A stretch of DNA of 64,000 nucleotides from contig NC_080734.1 of NCBI RefSeq assembly GCF_019097595.1, positions 11,932,392 to 11,996,391 on the forward strand, in the 5' to 3' direction. Shown in pieces: positions 34,593 to 45,770 of the stretch (positions are counted from its first letter, which is position 1; each line of letters starts with the position of its first letter). This DNA is from Hemibagrus wyckioides (lineage: Eukaryota; Chordata; Actinopteri; Siluriformes; Bagridae). Below the pieces are notes generated by a model that worked only from the letters and a program-made list of their open reading frames with translations, was not told the DNA's origin and ran no database searches. The translations under genes were made by a program, and so were the position numbers.

Positions 34593-36159
34593 GGACCTAG
34601 TTAATATTACAGTAGGTGCCTAACTTACACTAGTATAATTGGCCACAATTACATAAATTAAATTACTAAATTATTATTATTAATTATCCTAGCCATATTG
34701 GTCCTAATGGTAGCAGTTGATGTCTCACATACTACAACTTGAAAGTAAGGTTGGGTGAAATGTCATGATCACCAATTGCACAACACATCTGAAAATAGAC
34801 GACTGCTTCTGAGTGCCACACAAAAGTCTGGAATGTTTAGTTTGCAAGACTACATTCCTAACTATTTATGATCTTGCAGGTTGTCCCTCAAAAATGGGGA
34901 ACTGACTAATAAACAGTAAGTAATAAGAAATAAAATTGACCTTGCCATATGCCCTAACTATTTAAGGAGCTGAATATCACTTTAATCTACCTTACATGTG
35001 TACTTTTTTCCACAAACCTTATACAGATCTAACTTGTATTTTCTTAGCTGTATTTCTGAATTCAGCCCTGATAGTTAGCTGTAAGGGTAGAGACAGCCAG
35101 ACAGCACAGTCAGTATTAAACTCTCTCATCAGCATCAAACTGTCTGAAAGCTCTCTCTCTCCTACCCAGAAAGGCTTTTTTTAATTCTGTTTGGAAGGCC
35201 TCATAAACCAGGCTCAATAATGATTAAGAGTCTTAATATTGGTAAAGAGCTCAAGGCTAACTGTGGCACTCATTTGGACTTATTACCTTTTAGTTCTTAA
35301 CACAGCTCTCACTGCCCACTACCCCTCCTCACTTTAACACTTCCTAAGTGAGAAAACAACTTGACACCCAGACCAGGCTTTCTGTATTTTGAGATGAAGT
35401 CTGAGTCAGAATCCCAAAGTCCTCAAAATCCTCCAAAGAAATGAGATGGCCAGTAAAGTTGGAATACTTCTGTCATCCTGAAAAATCTGACATCTTTCAG
35501 AAGGGTGGGAGTTCAGAGGTGGTGTGTTGGATGAGTAATGGAATTAAAAACATGGGGGCTTCGGTTTAAAAATGAGTCAAGTGGCTGTAATCAGCATTCT
35601 CTGTGAGCTTTAGCTGGACCTCACGTCTTTAAAGCTTCATGATCTGAGAGGGGATTGGGGTCACGCACAAACAAATCACACTTTTTCAGCACTTTTGTCA
35701 GTAATGCCTCCAGTGTGACTCATTCTGACTATGAGAGAATAGAGTTTGACTGACACATATACAGTATGTTTTTTAGAGTTTTATTAGTTATTTATTAGTA
35801 TTTATTGGTCATTTCCATTACAGCGTGAAGCTGCTTATATCAAATGTAGTGGAGTTTTCATTAGAAACATCCAGACCACGTAGCCACATCTGTATAAAGA
35901 ATCAAATTAGGTTTTTATATGGTTAGTAATAAAGTGCCATCTGCTGTCATGTAGGATGAGGAACTCAGAAATTAAACCTTACATCTTATATTTGAAATAC
36001 CTGGGTGATTACTCTTTTTATGTTAAAAATGCAGTATAAAATATGCAGAAGAAAGTCTGAATAATTGGGCATATTTCATTGCATATATCCACTACAAAAG
36101 AATCCCTTCCCTTTTTCCCTTTTCATTACTTTCACATTGCTTTACAAATACTACACAAG
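34593..36159. other. Non-coding stretch; possible constrained segment 35540-35740
   Basis: No gene. Bases 35540-35740 lack repeat features and have balanced composition (CAAGTGGCTGTAATCAGCAT), so they might be a conserved non-coding element. This is only a suggestion. Confidence 0.3.
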
Positions 36160-37053
36160 CCCCTAGATGTCTGGCAGTCATCTCATCATGGATGGCATTT
36201 CATCAGCTGAAACGTATTCCCTGCAAAACTGAACTGCTGTGCATCCCAGATGGTTCATCTCTTTGTCAGGGTCTTATGATTTTCCTGGACAGCTCTTAGA
36301 TCTCACCTTCAGTCGCTGTATGCAACCTTGGAGTATCCATGGACAATCAACTGTCCCTTTCCTGATCTGACATGCTTATGCTGACTTCTCATTTACAATA
36401 TCAGAATGATTTGTGTATTTCTATACACACAGGCCACTCAGGTTCAATCTTTTATCATTTCGAGACTGGACTCCTGGCAGCTCTACCTCTAAGCTCAATT
36501 CAATCACTGCAGTTGATTAAGAATGCAGCTGTGCAACTTGTTTTCAATCTTCTTAAGTTCTCCCACACCACCATTGCTAAGCTCCCTGCACTGGCTACCT
36601 GTAGCTGTCCACATCAGATTTAAAGCACTGATACTTGACTACAAAGCCAAGAAACAGAGCAGCACACACCTAACTTAAAGCACTAATCACAACCTGCACT
36701 GCACCACACTAACTCTGATCTGTTAGCCCTGCTCTATCAGTCCAACCATCTCTCGAGGTACAAGGAAGGCATGCAAGTAATCTAGGCGATGAAATGAAAT
36801 TCACCACCTGGCTGTCTCCAAATTATGACAAAAGACCTACCACTTCATGAAGTACTTAAATTAGCACTTGGTTTACAAAACAAATCAGTTTTCTGTTTGC
36901 TTTTCTTCTGTATTACTTCCCTAACTGTATTTTTTTGACTAATGGTATTCTTGGTCCGTGAGCAGTATCACGATGTTTTTAATGAAAGAGACTTCAAAGC
37001 ACTTCTTTAAACCGCTTGAGATAAGGGCTTCTGCCATGAATGTAAATGTACAT
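36160..37053 (+). pseudogene. L2/CR1-like LINE, 3' part of RT ORF plus 3' end
   Basis: The plus strand holds the C-terminal part of a LINE reverse-transcriptase protein in broken frames. There is a segment around AAACTGAACTGCTGTGCATC CCAGATGG (36222-36249), and a CACAGGCCACTCAGGTTCAA block. A frame reading ALPLSSIQSLQLIKNAA with VFNLLKFSHTT (about 36475-36570) is followed by CACTGGCTACCTGTAGCTGT (HWLPV motif, about 36591-36610). This order (sLDY-like, LP..sI..LQLiQNaAARlv, HWLPV) is that of L2/CR1-clade elements after the RT domain. The end (GAGATAAGGGCTTCTGCCAT GAATGTAAATGTA) is the usual short 3' tail. Deletions and stops make it dead. Confidence 0.75.
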
Positions 37054-37801
37054 GACAGATCAGACAGTTGTTAAAGTCTCACGGGAATAATGCAAATACA
37101 ACAACCAACAAATTAGCACCATCACAAAGCACAAACATTTGTGTCATTGTTGGGGATACCTTTAAACAACAAAGTAAAATGGCTAGAGGAACATGCTAAA
37201 ACACTTCACTAGCAACAGAGACGAAGCAGAAATATGAAAATATATTTTGATCCATAGAGGAAACACCAGGAAAAGGTCTCTTGTGGCCTGGTCTAAAAAC
37301 ATCAGCAGCATGTTCTACAGTTCAGTCTACAAGCAGCATGTGTCATGGCCTTTGCTGCTTGTCATCCAGTTGACGCTTGTGAATGACAGCTGACAGAGAT
37401 CTGTTGATCTTTTAAGATCTTTTACATGATCGGTGCATATTTAATCGTCACAACCCATACAATGCCTATTACCTTTGTTCTTAGTTCTAATTACCTCTGA
37501 TTCAGTAGCTAGCTCAGAGGATTTTTAAAAAAAATTTGTATAAAGGTTTTTTCTATGATATTTAACTCATACTCTTACAATTTGTACAGAAATTAACTAA
37601 GAAGATTCATTTGAGAGTTAAAAAATTTATCATCATAAATACAGAAACTACTAGTCAGGTGTGGCATGATATTAAAAAAAGTAAACTAGCATAACAAAGC
37701 AGGACTATCAGTGGCATACTGTATGTTAGCTTAAATAATATTATATATTTATTATATCTCTCTAGATAACAACTAGATTGAGGAGATGTTATTGCCATTT
37801 C

Positions 37802-37828
37802 TAATAATAATAATAATAATAATAATAA
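37802..37828. repeat. (AAT)n microsatellite
   Basis: Nine units. Confidence 0.9.
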
Positions 37829-38194
37829 AGAGCTAGACAGGTAGCTTGCTTGCTAGTTAGCAGGTATCACTGCATAATGTAATTTTTATGAAAAAAAAAA
37901 AAAATTCCCCTATGCTTTATCAAGAATAGGATTATGTGTAGGAAAAAAAAATGTTGAGCTGCACTGGGCTAATATAGAAGCAAATTTCCTAGCAAGCTAA
38001 AGTTGTGGTGATATGATCAAGTTTGTGATTGATCACATTTAACCTTTCACTTTGAAAACTGACGACATGAGGATTGAACAGTCTTAATAATCCTCAAAGT
38101 CAGATGAATGTGAAGAAGAAGAGAGAGGCAGGCTGGGGCGTTCTTTCCCTCTCACGTACTCTCACACACACCCAGGCATCAAAGGCATCACCAT

Positions 38195-38198
<4 letters not shown>

Positions 38199-38238
<40 letters not shown>

Positions 38239-38260
38239 ACAAACACACACACACACACAC
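38199..38260. repeat. (CT)n-TTTCA-(CA)n compound microsatellite
   Basis: About 18 CT units, TTTCACAAA, then nine CA units. Confidence 0.95.
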
Positions 38261-38540
38261 TCCTCTGTGCTTGTGATGTCTGCATGTCTGCTACTCAGGT
38301 CATCATACAGCAATGCAGCTTTTAATAATACAGCAGACCATATATTAGTCATATGTTTTTCTGCATGTGGTGATTGAAAAAGACTATAATACTGCTTAGA
38401 TGTAGGGGCATACTCAGTGTAAAGGCATCAATTAATGACATGTTAACAAGTTATTCCTCACTGTTCATGATTCAGTGTCTGGAGGCAGAGTTAGCAACAC
38501 TGACACACAAATTCATATTCATTATTACACTCCCTTCTTC

Positions 38541-38599
<59 letters not shown>

Positions 38600-38617
38600 A
38601 CACACACACACACACAC
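38541..38617. repeat. (CT)n-TTTCA-(CA)n compound microsatellite
   Basis: More than 25 CT units with TTT interruptions, then about nine CA units; the same architecture as 38199-38260 and 40948-41006. Confidence 0.95.
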
Positions 38618-39505
38618 TGCCTCTACACCTTCCCTCTCTCACACTTCCTCTTTTTTCCATGCTTCTTCTCTACTTCTCTCACCCTTCTTCTCACTTCCTT
38701 TTCCATTTTCTATACAACCCCCACCCCAACACACACACACACACATTCCAGATTCCAGGCTGCAGAAACATAGAGTGGACCCGAGACAAATCCCATTGTG
38801 TAGTGTGATTTTCTGATGCTCTGATATTTTCAGTCATGTTGTGTGAGCACCCCTACGACAAGTAGCAAGAACATCTATGATCCATAGCCAATGAGAGTCC
38901 CACTCTTGTCAGTAAAATAATATTGCTTCAATAAGAAATAATCTGGCATGCCATCCCCAAATGGTTATGAAGAGTAAAAATAAAAAAATAAAGCAAACAC
39001 AACATGACTCCTGTGACAAACAGCATAAAAATAGAAATATTCTTCTTCACACTCTGCTTCAAGTTCTTTTTGCATCTTGCCCGCATCTCCCTAACTGGTC
39101 TTTCCTCCACATTTTTTCTCTTTCATCTTGTTTTTTTTTTTTTAGAAAAACCAAGCACATCTTATTACTCTCAAATGTGAGAGTATGAGTCAACTTATAG
39201 ACAGCTCTCATGTTCATTTTCAAGAGAAAGCAGGATTTGGGGATCAGACATGCTTTGATCTCTCCAGGTGAAATATCTTGCAATGTGTGAGCTTTGTCTG
39301 CTAATGCTTGTATAGTGTGCACACTGATCAGAAGCAATTACAGCTATATGATGTGAACAGTATGCCGATTCTGAGATTTGGAGAGTCATGCAATATAATC
39401 AGCACAGTTGAACTCCTTTTAAACTCCCAACAGTCCTCTAATAGTCATTCTTTTCTGTGCTTTTCTGTTACCATTATTTTCTAGCTTATGTTTTTCTCTC
39501 TAATC

Positions 39506-39700
39506 GTTTCAGTTTTATTGTATAGCACTTTCAGTAGACATGGTTATAAAGCAGCTGTGTAGAAATACAAATTTAAATTCTTAATGAGCGAACCAGCAGT
39601 GAGAGTGGCAAAGAAAAACTCCCTGAGAACACATAAAGAAGCTACTAAGAGGATTAAGAAAAGCCAGACACATTAAGAGGAATCCTCTGCTGACTAAAAC
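39506..39700 (-). repeat. Common teleost interspersed repeat, minus strand
   Basis: GTTTCAGTTTTATTGTATAG CACTTTC ... AAAGCAGCTGTGTAGAAATA ... GTGGCAAAGAAAAACTCCCT GAGAAC is the reverse complement of the element at 50690-50930, whose 3' end reads GTTAAAAGCGCTTTATAAAT. Confidence 0.7.
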
Positions 39701-39921
39701 TAGACAGTAGAATTATAAACAATTATAATATACAGGTGTAAAAGAGGAAAGACTACAAGTTGTTGAAACTAAGATTTCTGGGATGAGCAGAGCACATTTA
39801 TTATCGGGGTTTTTTTTTTATCATGCAGGATCTGTCACCCTAATGCTTGCCTCTTTTCCTCTCACTGTCTCTTTTTTATATCTCTGCCATTGAGTGATGG
39901 AGGCATTATTATTTCAGGTTG

Positions 39922-39950
39922 CCTGTCTGTCTGTCTGTCTGTCTGTCTGT
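39922..39950. repeat. (CTGT)n microsatellite
   Basis: Seven units. Confidence 0.9.
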
Positions 39951-40108
39951 CCATACATACATTTGTCTGAAATTGTAGTTGTAGTACTATATCTCAAAAA
40001 TGAGTGCTTAAATGCGTTTTATTGAATTTATGTGGAATTTTTTAATGTAACCATATCAGGTGAACTTGTGTCAAGATCACAGCAAGGTCAAATGCCTGCA
40101 GTAGATTT

Positions 40109-40680
40109 GTTCAAGTCAAGTTAAATGGGTTTTTGTCATTTGTGTATCTAGGAACGAAATGTCATGTCTCCCAGTCCACGGTGCAACAAATAACAATACA
40201 CAAAAAAAACATAATTCTAACAAGTGCAGGTAAATAAATACACAGAACAAAACAATAGATACACAGGACAATAAATACCCAGGACAAAAAGTACACAGGA
40301 TAATAAATACCCAGAACATAGGCTGTAAACTGTAAAATATTGGGTAGTAGAGCAGCAATAAATAGAGCAGCAATATTGGCAGCAAAAATAAGTTTCATAA
40401 TAAAAAAAGAGTCTGATGCAGCTGAGTAAATTGCAGTCTGCAGAGGTATTGAGTGATTCTAGGTTAGGTGTTTGACTAGCCCAGGTGAGCGGCAGCAGGG
40501 TGTTGTAATCTGACTTCCTCAAGGAAGAAACTGTTGTGAAATGTGCTGCTGGTGGCTCAGATGCTTTTATACCTTTTGTCAGATGGTAGGGGGGTGATGA
40601 GTCGGTGAGAGGGGTAAGAGGTGTCGTCCGCAATACTGGTGGCTTTGTGCATGCACAGTTGTTGTAAGAGGTTCAAATTC
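40109..40680 (-). mobile_element. Non-LTR retroposon 3' region, minus strand
   Basis: It starts with TTCAAGTCAAGTTAAATGGG TTTTTGTCATTTG, the reversed polyadenylation-free tail seen in LINE 3' ends. It continues through GTCTCCCAGTCCACGGTGCA, an internal minisatellite, and a part with GGAAGAAACTGTTGTGAAAT and AGATGCTTTTATACCTTTTG TCAGATGGTAGG, a block I associate with fish LINE 3' untranslated regions. No RT coding part is seen. Short frames on the minus strand (40116-40633) come from the minisatellite. Confidence 0.5.
40228..40322. repeat. Short minisatellite (AATAAATACCCAGGACA-like)
   Basis: Four to five units of roughly 18-20 bp built on (A)ATA(A/G)ATAC(A/C)CAG(A/G)AC, inside the retroposon 3' region. 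Confidence 0.75.
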
Positions 40681-40975
40681 TATTCTACTCTTCAATAGCT
40701 TTCCTCACATTTGAAGAATATTTTAGGGTATTTCTGGCATACAAGAGTAGACTTGACTTCCCTGTTGACGACCCTGGCATCGAATTCTACTTGTTTTTTC
40801 CATTTCATCCTTCACTTATCTGTCTCCCTCCATCTATTCTTTCCATAATTTAACCCCTTTCTTTGCCTCCTTCATCCTGACCATCATACCTTTCTCTCTT
40901 TCCTACTCTCTCCAGTCTCTTTTAATCACTCATCCTTTATTGCCCTCCCTCTCTCTCTATCTCTCTCTCTCTCTT

Positions 40976-41006
<31 letters not shown>

Positions 41007-41337
41007 TACTCCTCTCTCCAACTTGCACACATTTTGCTTGCAATGACATCACACCTCTGTAATGGAGTTTTAAAGCAGTCTGTGGGACGTGTGTGAGTAA
41101 GCTCGCCTCATTTCACACCCGTGAGCCAAACTGAGACATTCTAACCGATCTGCTTGGTTAAGACAAATCTTTCATGCCCTAATTTTATCAAGTGGAAATG
41201 CAAAATACCTGCCGCCTCCAGCTGCCATATTTTTGTGCAGGGCCATCAAGGCAGAACATTATAGCATATTGAATTCTGCTGCCCTGTGTTTGATTATTCA
41301 TGTGCATTTTTTTAGAAAAGAAAAGAAATTGAGGTTA
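40681..41337. other. Non-coding stretch
   Basis: Pyrimidine-rich sequence leading into a CT/CA compound tract, then unrecognised sequence. Confidence 0.4.
40948..41006. repeat. (CT)n-(CA)n compound microsatellite
   Basis: CT units with ATC and TTT interruptions followed by about 10 CA units. Confidence 0.93.
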
Positions 41338-41505
41338 GTATAGACAGCATGTTTTTGGGAGGAAAACCCGAACACACAAACTTTGCAAAGACAGTAATCA
41401 AAGCTCTGTATCGAACTGGAGACCGTGAAGCTGTGAGGCAGCTGTGAGGCAGTGGAGAGGCGGAAGTGAGGCAGCAGTGCTACCCACTGTGCCATTCCGA
41501 TCTTT
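41338..41505 (-). repeat. SINE-like repeat fragment, minus strand
   Basis: CATGTTTTTGGGAGGAAAAC ... GAGGCAGCAGTGCTACCCAC TGTGCCATTCCG matches the order of the repeat at 1607-1952. A small internal direct repeat (AGCTGTGAGGC, twice) has expanded near 41430. Confidence 0.6.
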
Positions 41506-42718
41506 TTCCAAACCATAATAATAGACAAACACATTCTGTCTGAACTGATGTCTAAACATATGTGAATACTGTAAATAAAATACTGAATAAGATTGAGAAA
41601 TCATTTCATGATTCTTATAAAGCACTAAAGTGCAGATAATGTAGGCTGTGTTCGATGTGTTTAAAAAATCGGCATAAAGCATATTAAATATCAGTCTTAT
41701 TCAAATAGCGTAGTGGAGAGTGTGACCTAGAGCATGTTCTTGTAAAAGTTTAATATTTTTCTAAGCAAAATGTGCTTGTAGGAGAGCACTGGTATTCATA
41801 ATACACATAGTGCTGCATATAAGTTATATGTAAATGTTTTTCTGTGAAACTGAGTTTTTATAAAACATCAGGCATTTGGCACCATTCTGCTGCACAGTGC
41901 TCAAGAAGACAGGGCTGGTGGGATCGGGTGTAACAGGACACATTATCTGCAAAGAACTTTGTCAGTAATGCGATATTGTGAATATCAACTGGGGAAATGA
42001 GGTGGTGGGGGTGGGGTGCTATGATATTAATAACATTGTTGGCTGCAGTCTGGTGAAGGGATTGTATATCTTACATTTGTTGACAAAAAATAAGCTAAAT
42101 GTTAACTCAATTATTTGTTTCTTCATTATCACCATTATGAATGTTTTTTCATGTTTATGCCAGTTCTTGTAATTGCTTCTGTCATGAAGGGGGAATGAGT
42201 GCAAATGAAAGGGCTTATTTTGAGAAATCTAAATAAACAGATTGATTACTGGCGTTAGTTTGCTGTAGGGGAACTAGCAAGCATGACACAGAAGTGTTAG
42301 CCTGTCATATGGGGATAATAAATCTTATTCCTGACATATTACCTCAACACATTATTAGATATTCTACTTAACATTGGCTAGCTTGACAATGACAATTATT
42401 GACAATTGACAATTATTTGCTGTAATCAGCTTTATAACAAATGTTGATTGTGACGTCAGATATGACATCTTTTCAAAATGTTCTAAAGATCCTATGTCAA
42501 GCTGAAGATTCGTGGTGAAGTCTTAATAATAATGTGGTTTGTTGGACAAAATGTAACTTGGATTTTGTTAACTCAAGTACACCTGTCAATCTGCAAAATC
42601 AGGACCTATTGATTGTTCTGCTCTCTGAAGAAGAAGAATAACCTTCTCTTTCTGCCTGTGGAACAGAATGACATTAGCCAAACACAGGTGTTTGTTGGCA
42701 AATGACCTGCATGTAGTC
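41506..42718. other. AT-rich non-coding stretch
   Basis: Nothing recognised. Confidence 0.4.
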
Positions 42719-42800
42719 ACCGTTCCAATTCATCTTGAATGATTTCAGTGGGATTGAGGTCAGGGCTCTGTGCGGACCACTCGAGTTCTTCCTCACCAAA
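42719..42800 (-). pseudogene. Tc1-like transposase fragment with DD34E glutamate (Tc1-C)
   Basis: On the minus strand this reads EELEWSAQSPDLNPTE, then an altered IIQDELER. The SPDLNP(I/T)E motif carries the third catalytic acid of Tc1 transposases. Only about 80 bp remain, and the fragment is followed by a piece of the same gene in the opposite orientation. Confidence 0.7.
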
Positions 42801-42837
42801 ACATTGAGTCATGTTACCTAAGGCTAGACCTTTTAGC

Positions 42838-42932
42838 TTCACTGAAGGGAAATTGTAATGCTACAGCATAAAGGCATCATATACAATTGTGTGTTTCGAA
42901 ACTTAGTGGCAACAGTTTGAGAAAGACCCACA
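42838..42932 (+). pseudogene. Tc1-like transposase fragment, opposite orientation
   Basis: GAAGGGAAATTGTAATGCTA CAGCATAAAGGCATCATATA CAATTGTG ... TTAGTGGCAACAGTTTGAGA is the part of the same transposase that normally lies just upstream of the 42719-42800 part, but here on the plus strand. It has several stops. Confidence 0.6.
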
Positions 42933-43208
42933 TATAGGTTTAAAGCTTTTTCCATATAGTTTAGATCGACAAATTAGACTTATTATATGACTTTACAGCT
43001 GGAATGACCCAATGACTTGATTTTGAAACTGTAATGGTTTAAAATTAGACATGCTTTATCTCTGAAAAACAGGGATTGTGCATTAGGTCACATGCAAAGG
43101 AGAGTAGCTCTGAATATGTAGAACTATAAAAATGACCCCTATTTTCAAGCTTTCCTCCTCTGAGCACACCTAATCCAGATCATCAGCTCATAATTTATGA
43201 AGCCACAC

Positions 43209-43228
43209 AGACACACACACACACACAC
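43209..43228. repeat. (CA)n microsatellite
   Basis: Nine to ten CA units. Confidence 0.9.
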
Positions 43229-43344
43229 TGACAGTACAGTGTTGTTGGTGTTGGTGAAAAAACACTTCTGGTCCATGTTGACATGCAATTCCTGCAGGTG
43301 ACATGCAATTTTCAGGTGCACTTTCATGCAGCATATCTCCTATG

Positions 43345-43590
43345 GTGCATCATGCTGGAAGTAGCCATTTAAAGATGGGTAAGTTGTGGCCATGAAGGGA
43401 TGTACATGGTCAGCAACAATACTCAAATAGGCTGTGGCATTCCAGCGTCGATTGATTGGTATTAATGGGCCCAAAGTGTGCCAAGAAAACATTCCCCACA
43501 GCATTACACCACCTCCACCAGACTGGACTGCCCCCTTCAGCTCAGCTTTCTGTTCTTGGCTGACAGAAGTGCAACCTGACGTGGTCTAGA
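43345..43590 (-). pseudogene. Tc1-like transposase fragment, minus strand, internally deleted
   Basis: The plus strand reads TGCTGGAAGTAGCCATTTAA, CATGGTCAGCAACAATACTC, GGGCCCAAAGTGTGCCAAGA AAACATTCCCCACA and CTCCACCAGACTGG. This is the reverse of the catalytic-core coding region of the same Tc1 family as 11819-12926. Near 43540 it jumps to TTCTGTTCTTGGCTGACAGA AGTGCAACC, the reverse of the DNA-binding part, so a middle segment is deleted. It is cut off by a GA microsatellite at 43598. Confidence 0.75.
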
Positions 43591-43597
43591 TAAATAA

Positions 43598-43598
43598 T

Positions 43599-43625
<27 letters not shown>
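43598..43625. repeat. (GA)n microsatellite
   Basis: About 14 GA units. Confidence 0.93.
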
Positions 43626-43630
<5 letters not shown>

Positions 43631-43769
43631 ATGCTAAATGCAATATGAAATGAATTTCTAGAAACCTATTAATTTTGTTATTTCATTGATAGAAATAAGT
43701 AAATTGATATATCTTTGCTATATATATTTGTGCATTTTCATTAGTTTATTATCAATAAGTGATTTATCC

Positions 43770-43872
43770 TGATCAAGGTCACTGAAGCTTATTTTGGAAA
43801 CACTGGGTATGAGGTGAGAACATGAGAATACATTCTCCATGGGACACTAATCCATTACGGGGCACCATGCAT

Positions 43873-43907
<35 letters not shown>

Positions 43908-43998
43908 GCAGTTTAGAGTACCCAGTCCAAATATATACTGTATATTTTGGGAGTTGGGAGGAACCCATGTGGTAACAAGGAGAATATCTGCAACTCCC
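43770..43998 (-). repeat. SINE-like repeat with internal (CA)n, minus strand
   Basis: TTATCCTGATCAAGGTCACT GAAGC, GGAAACACTGGGTATGAGG, GACACTAATCCATTACGGGG, a CA tract (43872-43906), then GTTTAGAGTACCCAGTCCAA and ACACCACTGTGCTGCCTCC. This is the body order of the widespread fish repeat also seen at 1607-1952 and 45326-45770. Confidence 0.65.
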
Positions 43999-45325
43999 TA
44001 CACCACTGTGCTGCCTCCTCTGACCAAGAACTTTTTAACACTAGTTAAACGTGAGATAATATGACAATAAATATATTATAACCCCAGAATATCAAAATCC
44101 TACAAGGGGTTAAACTTGCCTAAAAGAGAATCAGTTTGGAGCTTAGCAGCAAATGTTTCTTTTCTTGATATCGACCTTGTTAAAGGAGGAATCCATTAGC
44201 AGGGTTGGAAGCTGCAGGGGTTGATCAAAGCCTTGGCCTCATCTTTGTTTTTAATCAGCAGACTCACATCCTGCCTGAGCTCAATTACCTTTTCTGGCCA
44301 GGAAAAATAAGGCCGAGAGGACCGAAATTCGTTGTCAGTGTTGACAGTCCCCTCAGGCTTTGTCATACTCAGCTGATCCTTATTACTGGAGAATCTTTTA
44401 TTTAAAACTGAAACAGATTTTTAGTTTGTGAGACACATTCACAATAAAATCTAATCTATCTGGGTTGAAGGTTTTCCTTTAAACTGTGAAAATGTGATAC
44501 TGTATATTTTATTTAAAGGGTAAGACAATGCACATCTATAACACGGTGTTAATTGTTATCATCTCTTAATGACTAACACCTCATACAGACTCCATTTGTA
44601 AGCTTTCCTCTATGTATTTGGCATTATTACAGCTACACAGCGTATTGTTCTGGTGCTTTGCCCAGTGCCGACTGATCCCAGACTCTCATTGACATTAGTT
44701 AGTTAAACATTTGTTCACTACTGATTAGGTTTTATTTATTCTAACATAATGCCGATATCAGTGTTTCTGTGATTGATTCATGTTGTTTTATAAAGATCCA
44801 GCATTTCAGTTATAATATAAACACTGAGCAGTTCAGTTCTGATCAGATCAGTTAATTGTATATAAATCTCTTTTTTATTCTTTTACAAACAGCTAATGCC
44901 ATATTTTTCTCACCTTTTCTTTATTAGTCAGCATCATTTGTAAACTGCTATTTACCACAGAGACAGATATATTGTTTATCTGTATTAAAAAATCCTTAAT
45001 ATGCATTTAACATATATTTAATGTATTTAATTTATATGGCAATAATGTGCCCTCCTAGCACTTATTTGAGAATGCAGCTAAAATGGTATAATTGCAGTTT
45101 GCAGTAAAATACAGCATCTAATATAAGCTGGGTCATGTACTTAAAATGTCATCTTATATAAAAGTCATGTTTGGTATTGTTCCACTTTAAGTGAAAGGGC
45201 CTATTTGACCTGAAATGAACAGACAAAGGCGAGACATTTATGGCAGAATAATAATAAAATACTGTTCTTACAAAGAGCTGAAAGAGTGAGCAAAAAAGAT
45301 TATTGTTACTAATAAGATTCCTTCA
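43999..45325. other. Non-coding stretch; possible conserved element 44130-44400
   Basis: Bases 44130-44400 have balanced composition, no repeat signature and TAAT-containing sequence (TTTTTAATCAGCAGACTCAC, CTCAATTACCTTTTCTGGCC) of a type common in vertebrate enhancers. A 66-residue plus-strand frame (44205-44405) covers part of it but has no known domain. The rest is AT-rich. Confidence 0.3.
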
Positions 45326-45770
45326 TTTCCAGTAACCACTTTATCCTGGTCAGAGTTGCACTGGTTCTGGAGTCTATCCTGGGAACACTGGGCATGTTGT
45401 GTGTAGCGACTGTGGCAGGCTGAACACAGACACAGAGGGGAGGGAACGATGGTGAGAAAAGTGAGTAACTGGTTTAACTTTCTGTCCTCTGCCCGTTTTT
45501 ACACTCTCCCAGCTCCTCATTGAGGGTGAGCTTTTGCCTTAGCTCTGATTGGTTGTTGGCCTTAAGCACTTCTGCTGCCCTGCCTTGCAGCCATGTGCTC
45601 TCTTGTTTTCCACAACAGGGGTGATAAAGTGCCACTGTCCTTTCAACACCAGGGTGATAGTCTTGTGAGGAGCATGTTTTTGGTTTTGTGTGTGCATGTG
45701 GGACTACACCCTGGGTGGGGACTAGTCCATTGCACTTTCAGAAGCTCAAGCTCATTAACACTTAATGTTC
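45326..45770 (-). repeat. SINE-like repeat split by a nested insertion
   Basis: TCCAGTAACCACTTTATCCT GGTCAGAG and CTATCCTGGGAACACTGGGC ATG (to 45396) are resumed by GCATGTGGGACTACACCCTG GGTGGGGACTAGTCCATTGC A (from 45694). The two parts are contiguous in the related copy at 43770-43998, so 45397-45693 was inserted. Confidence 0.65.
45397..45693. mobile_element. About 297-bp insertion with 5-bp target duplication, type unknown
   Basis: The insertion is flanked by GCATG on both sides (45392-45396 and 45694-45698). It begins and ends with TTGTGTGT. It is more GC-rich than its surroundings and contains CACTCTCCCAGCTCCTCATT and CCTTGCAGCCATGTGC. A 5-bp duplication would fit a solo LTR or some DNA transposons, but there is no TG...CA pair at the exact edges. 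It encodes nothing recognisable. Confidence 0.5.

Larger units (their letters stand above)
37054..39505. other. Non-coding stretch with compound microsatellites
   Basis: AAT (37802-37828), poly-A near 37890, and two (CT)n-(CA)n compounds. No exon recognised. Serine/leucine-rich and histidine/threonine-rich frames at 38374-38816 come from the CT and CA tracts. Confidence 0.4.

Noticed and set aside
38374..38816. 144- and 113-residue Ser/Leu- and His/Thr-rich frames
   Set aside because: They are translations of CT and CA tracts in two frames.
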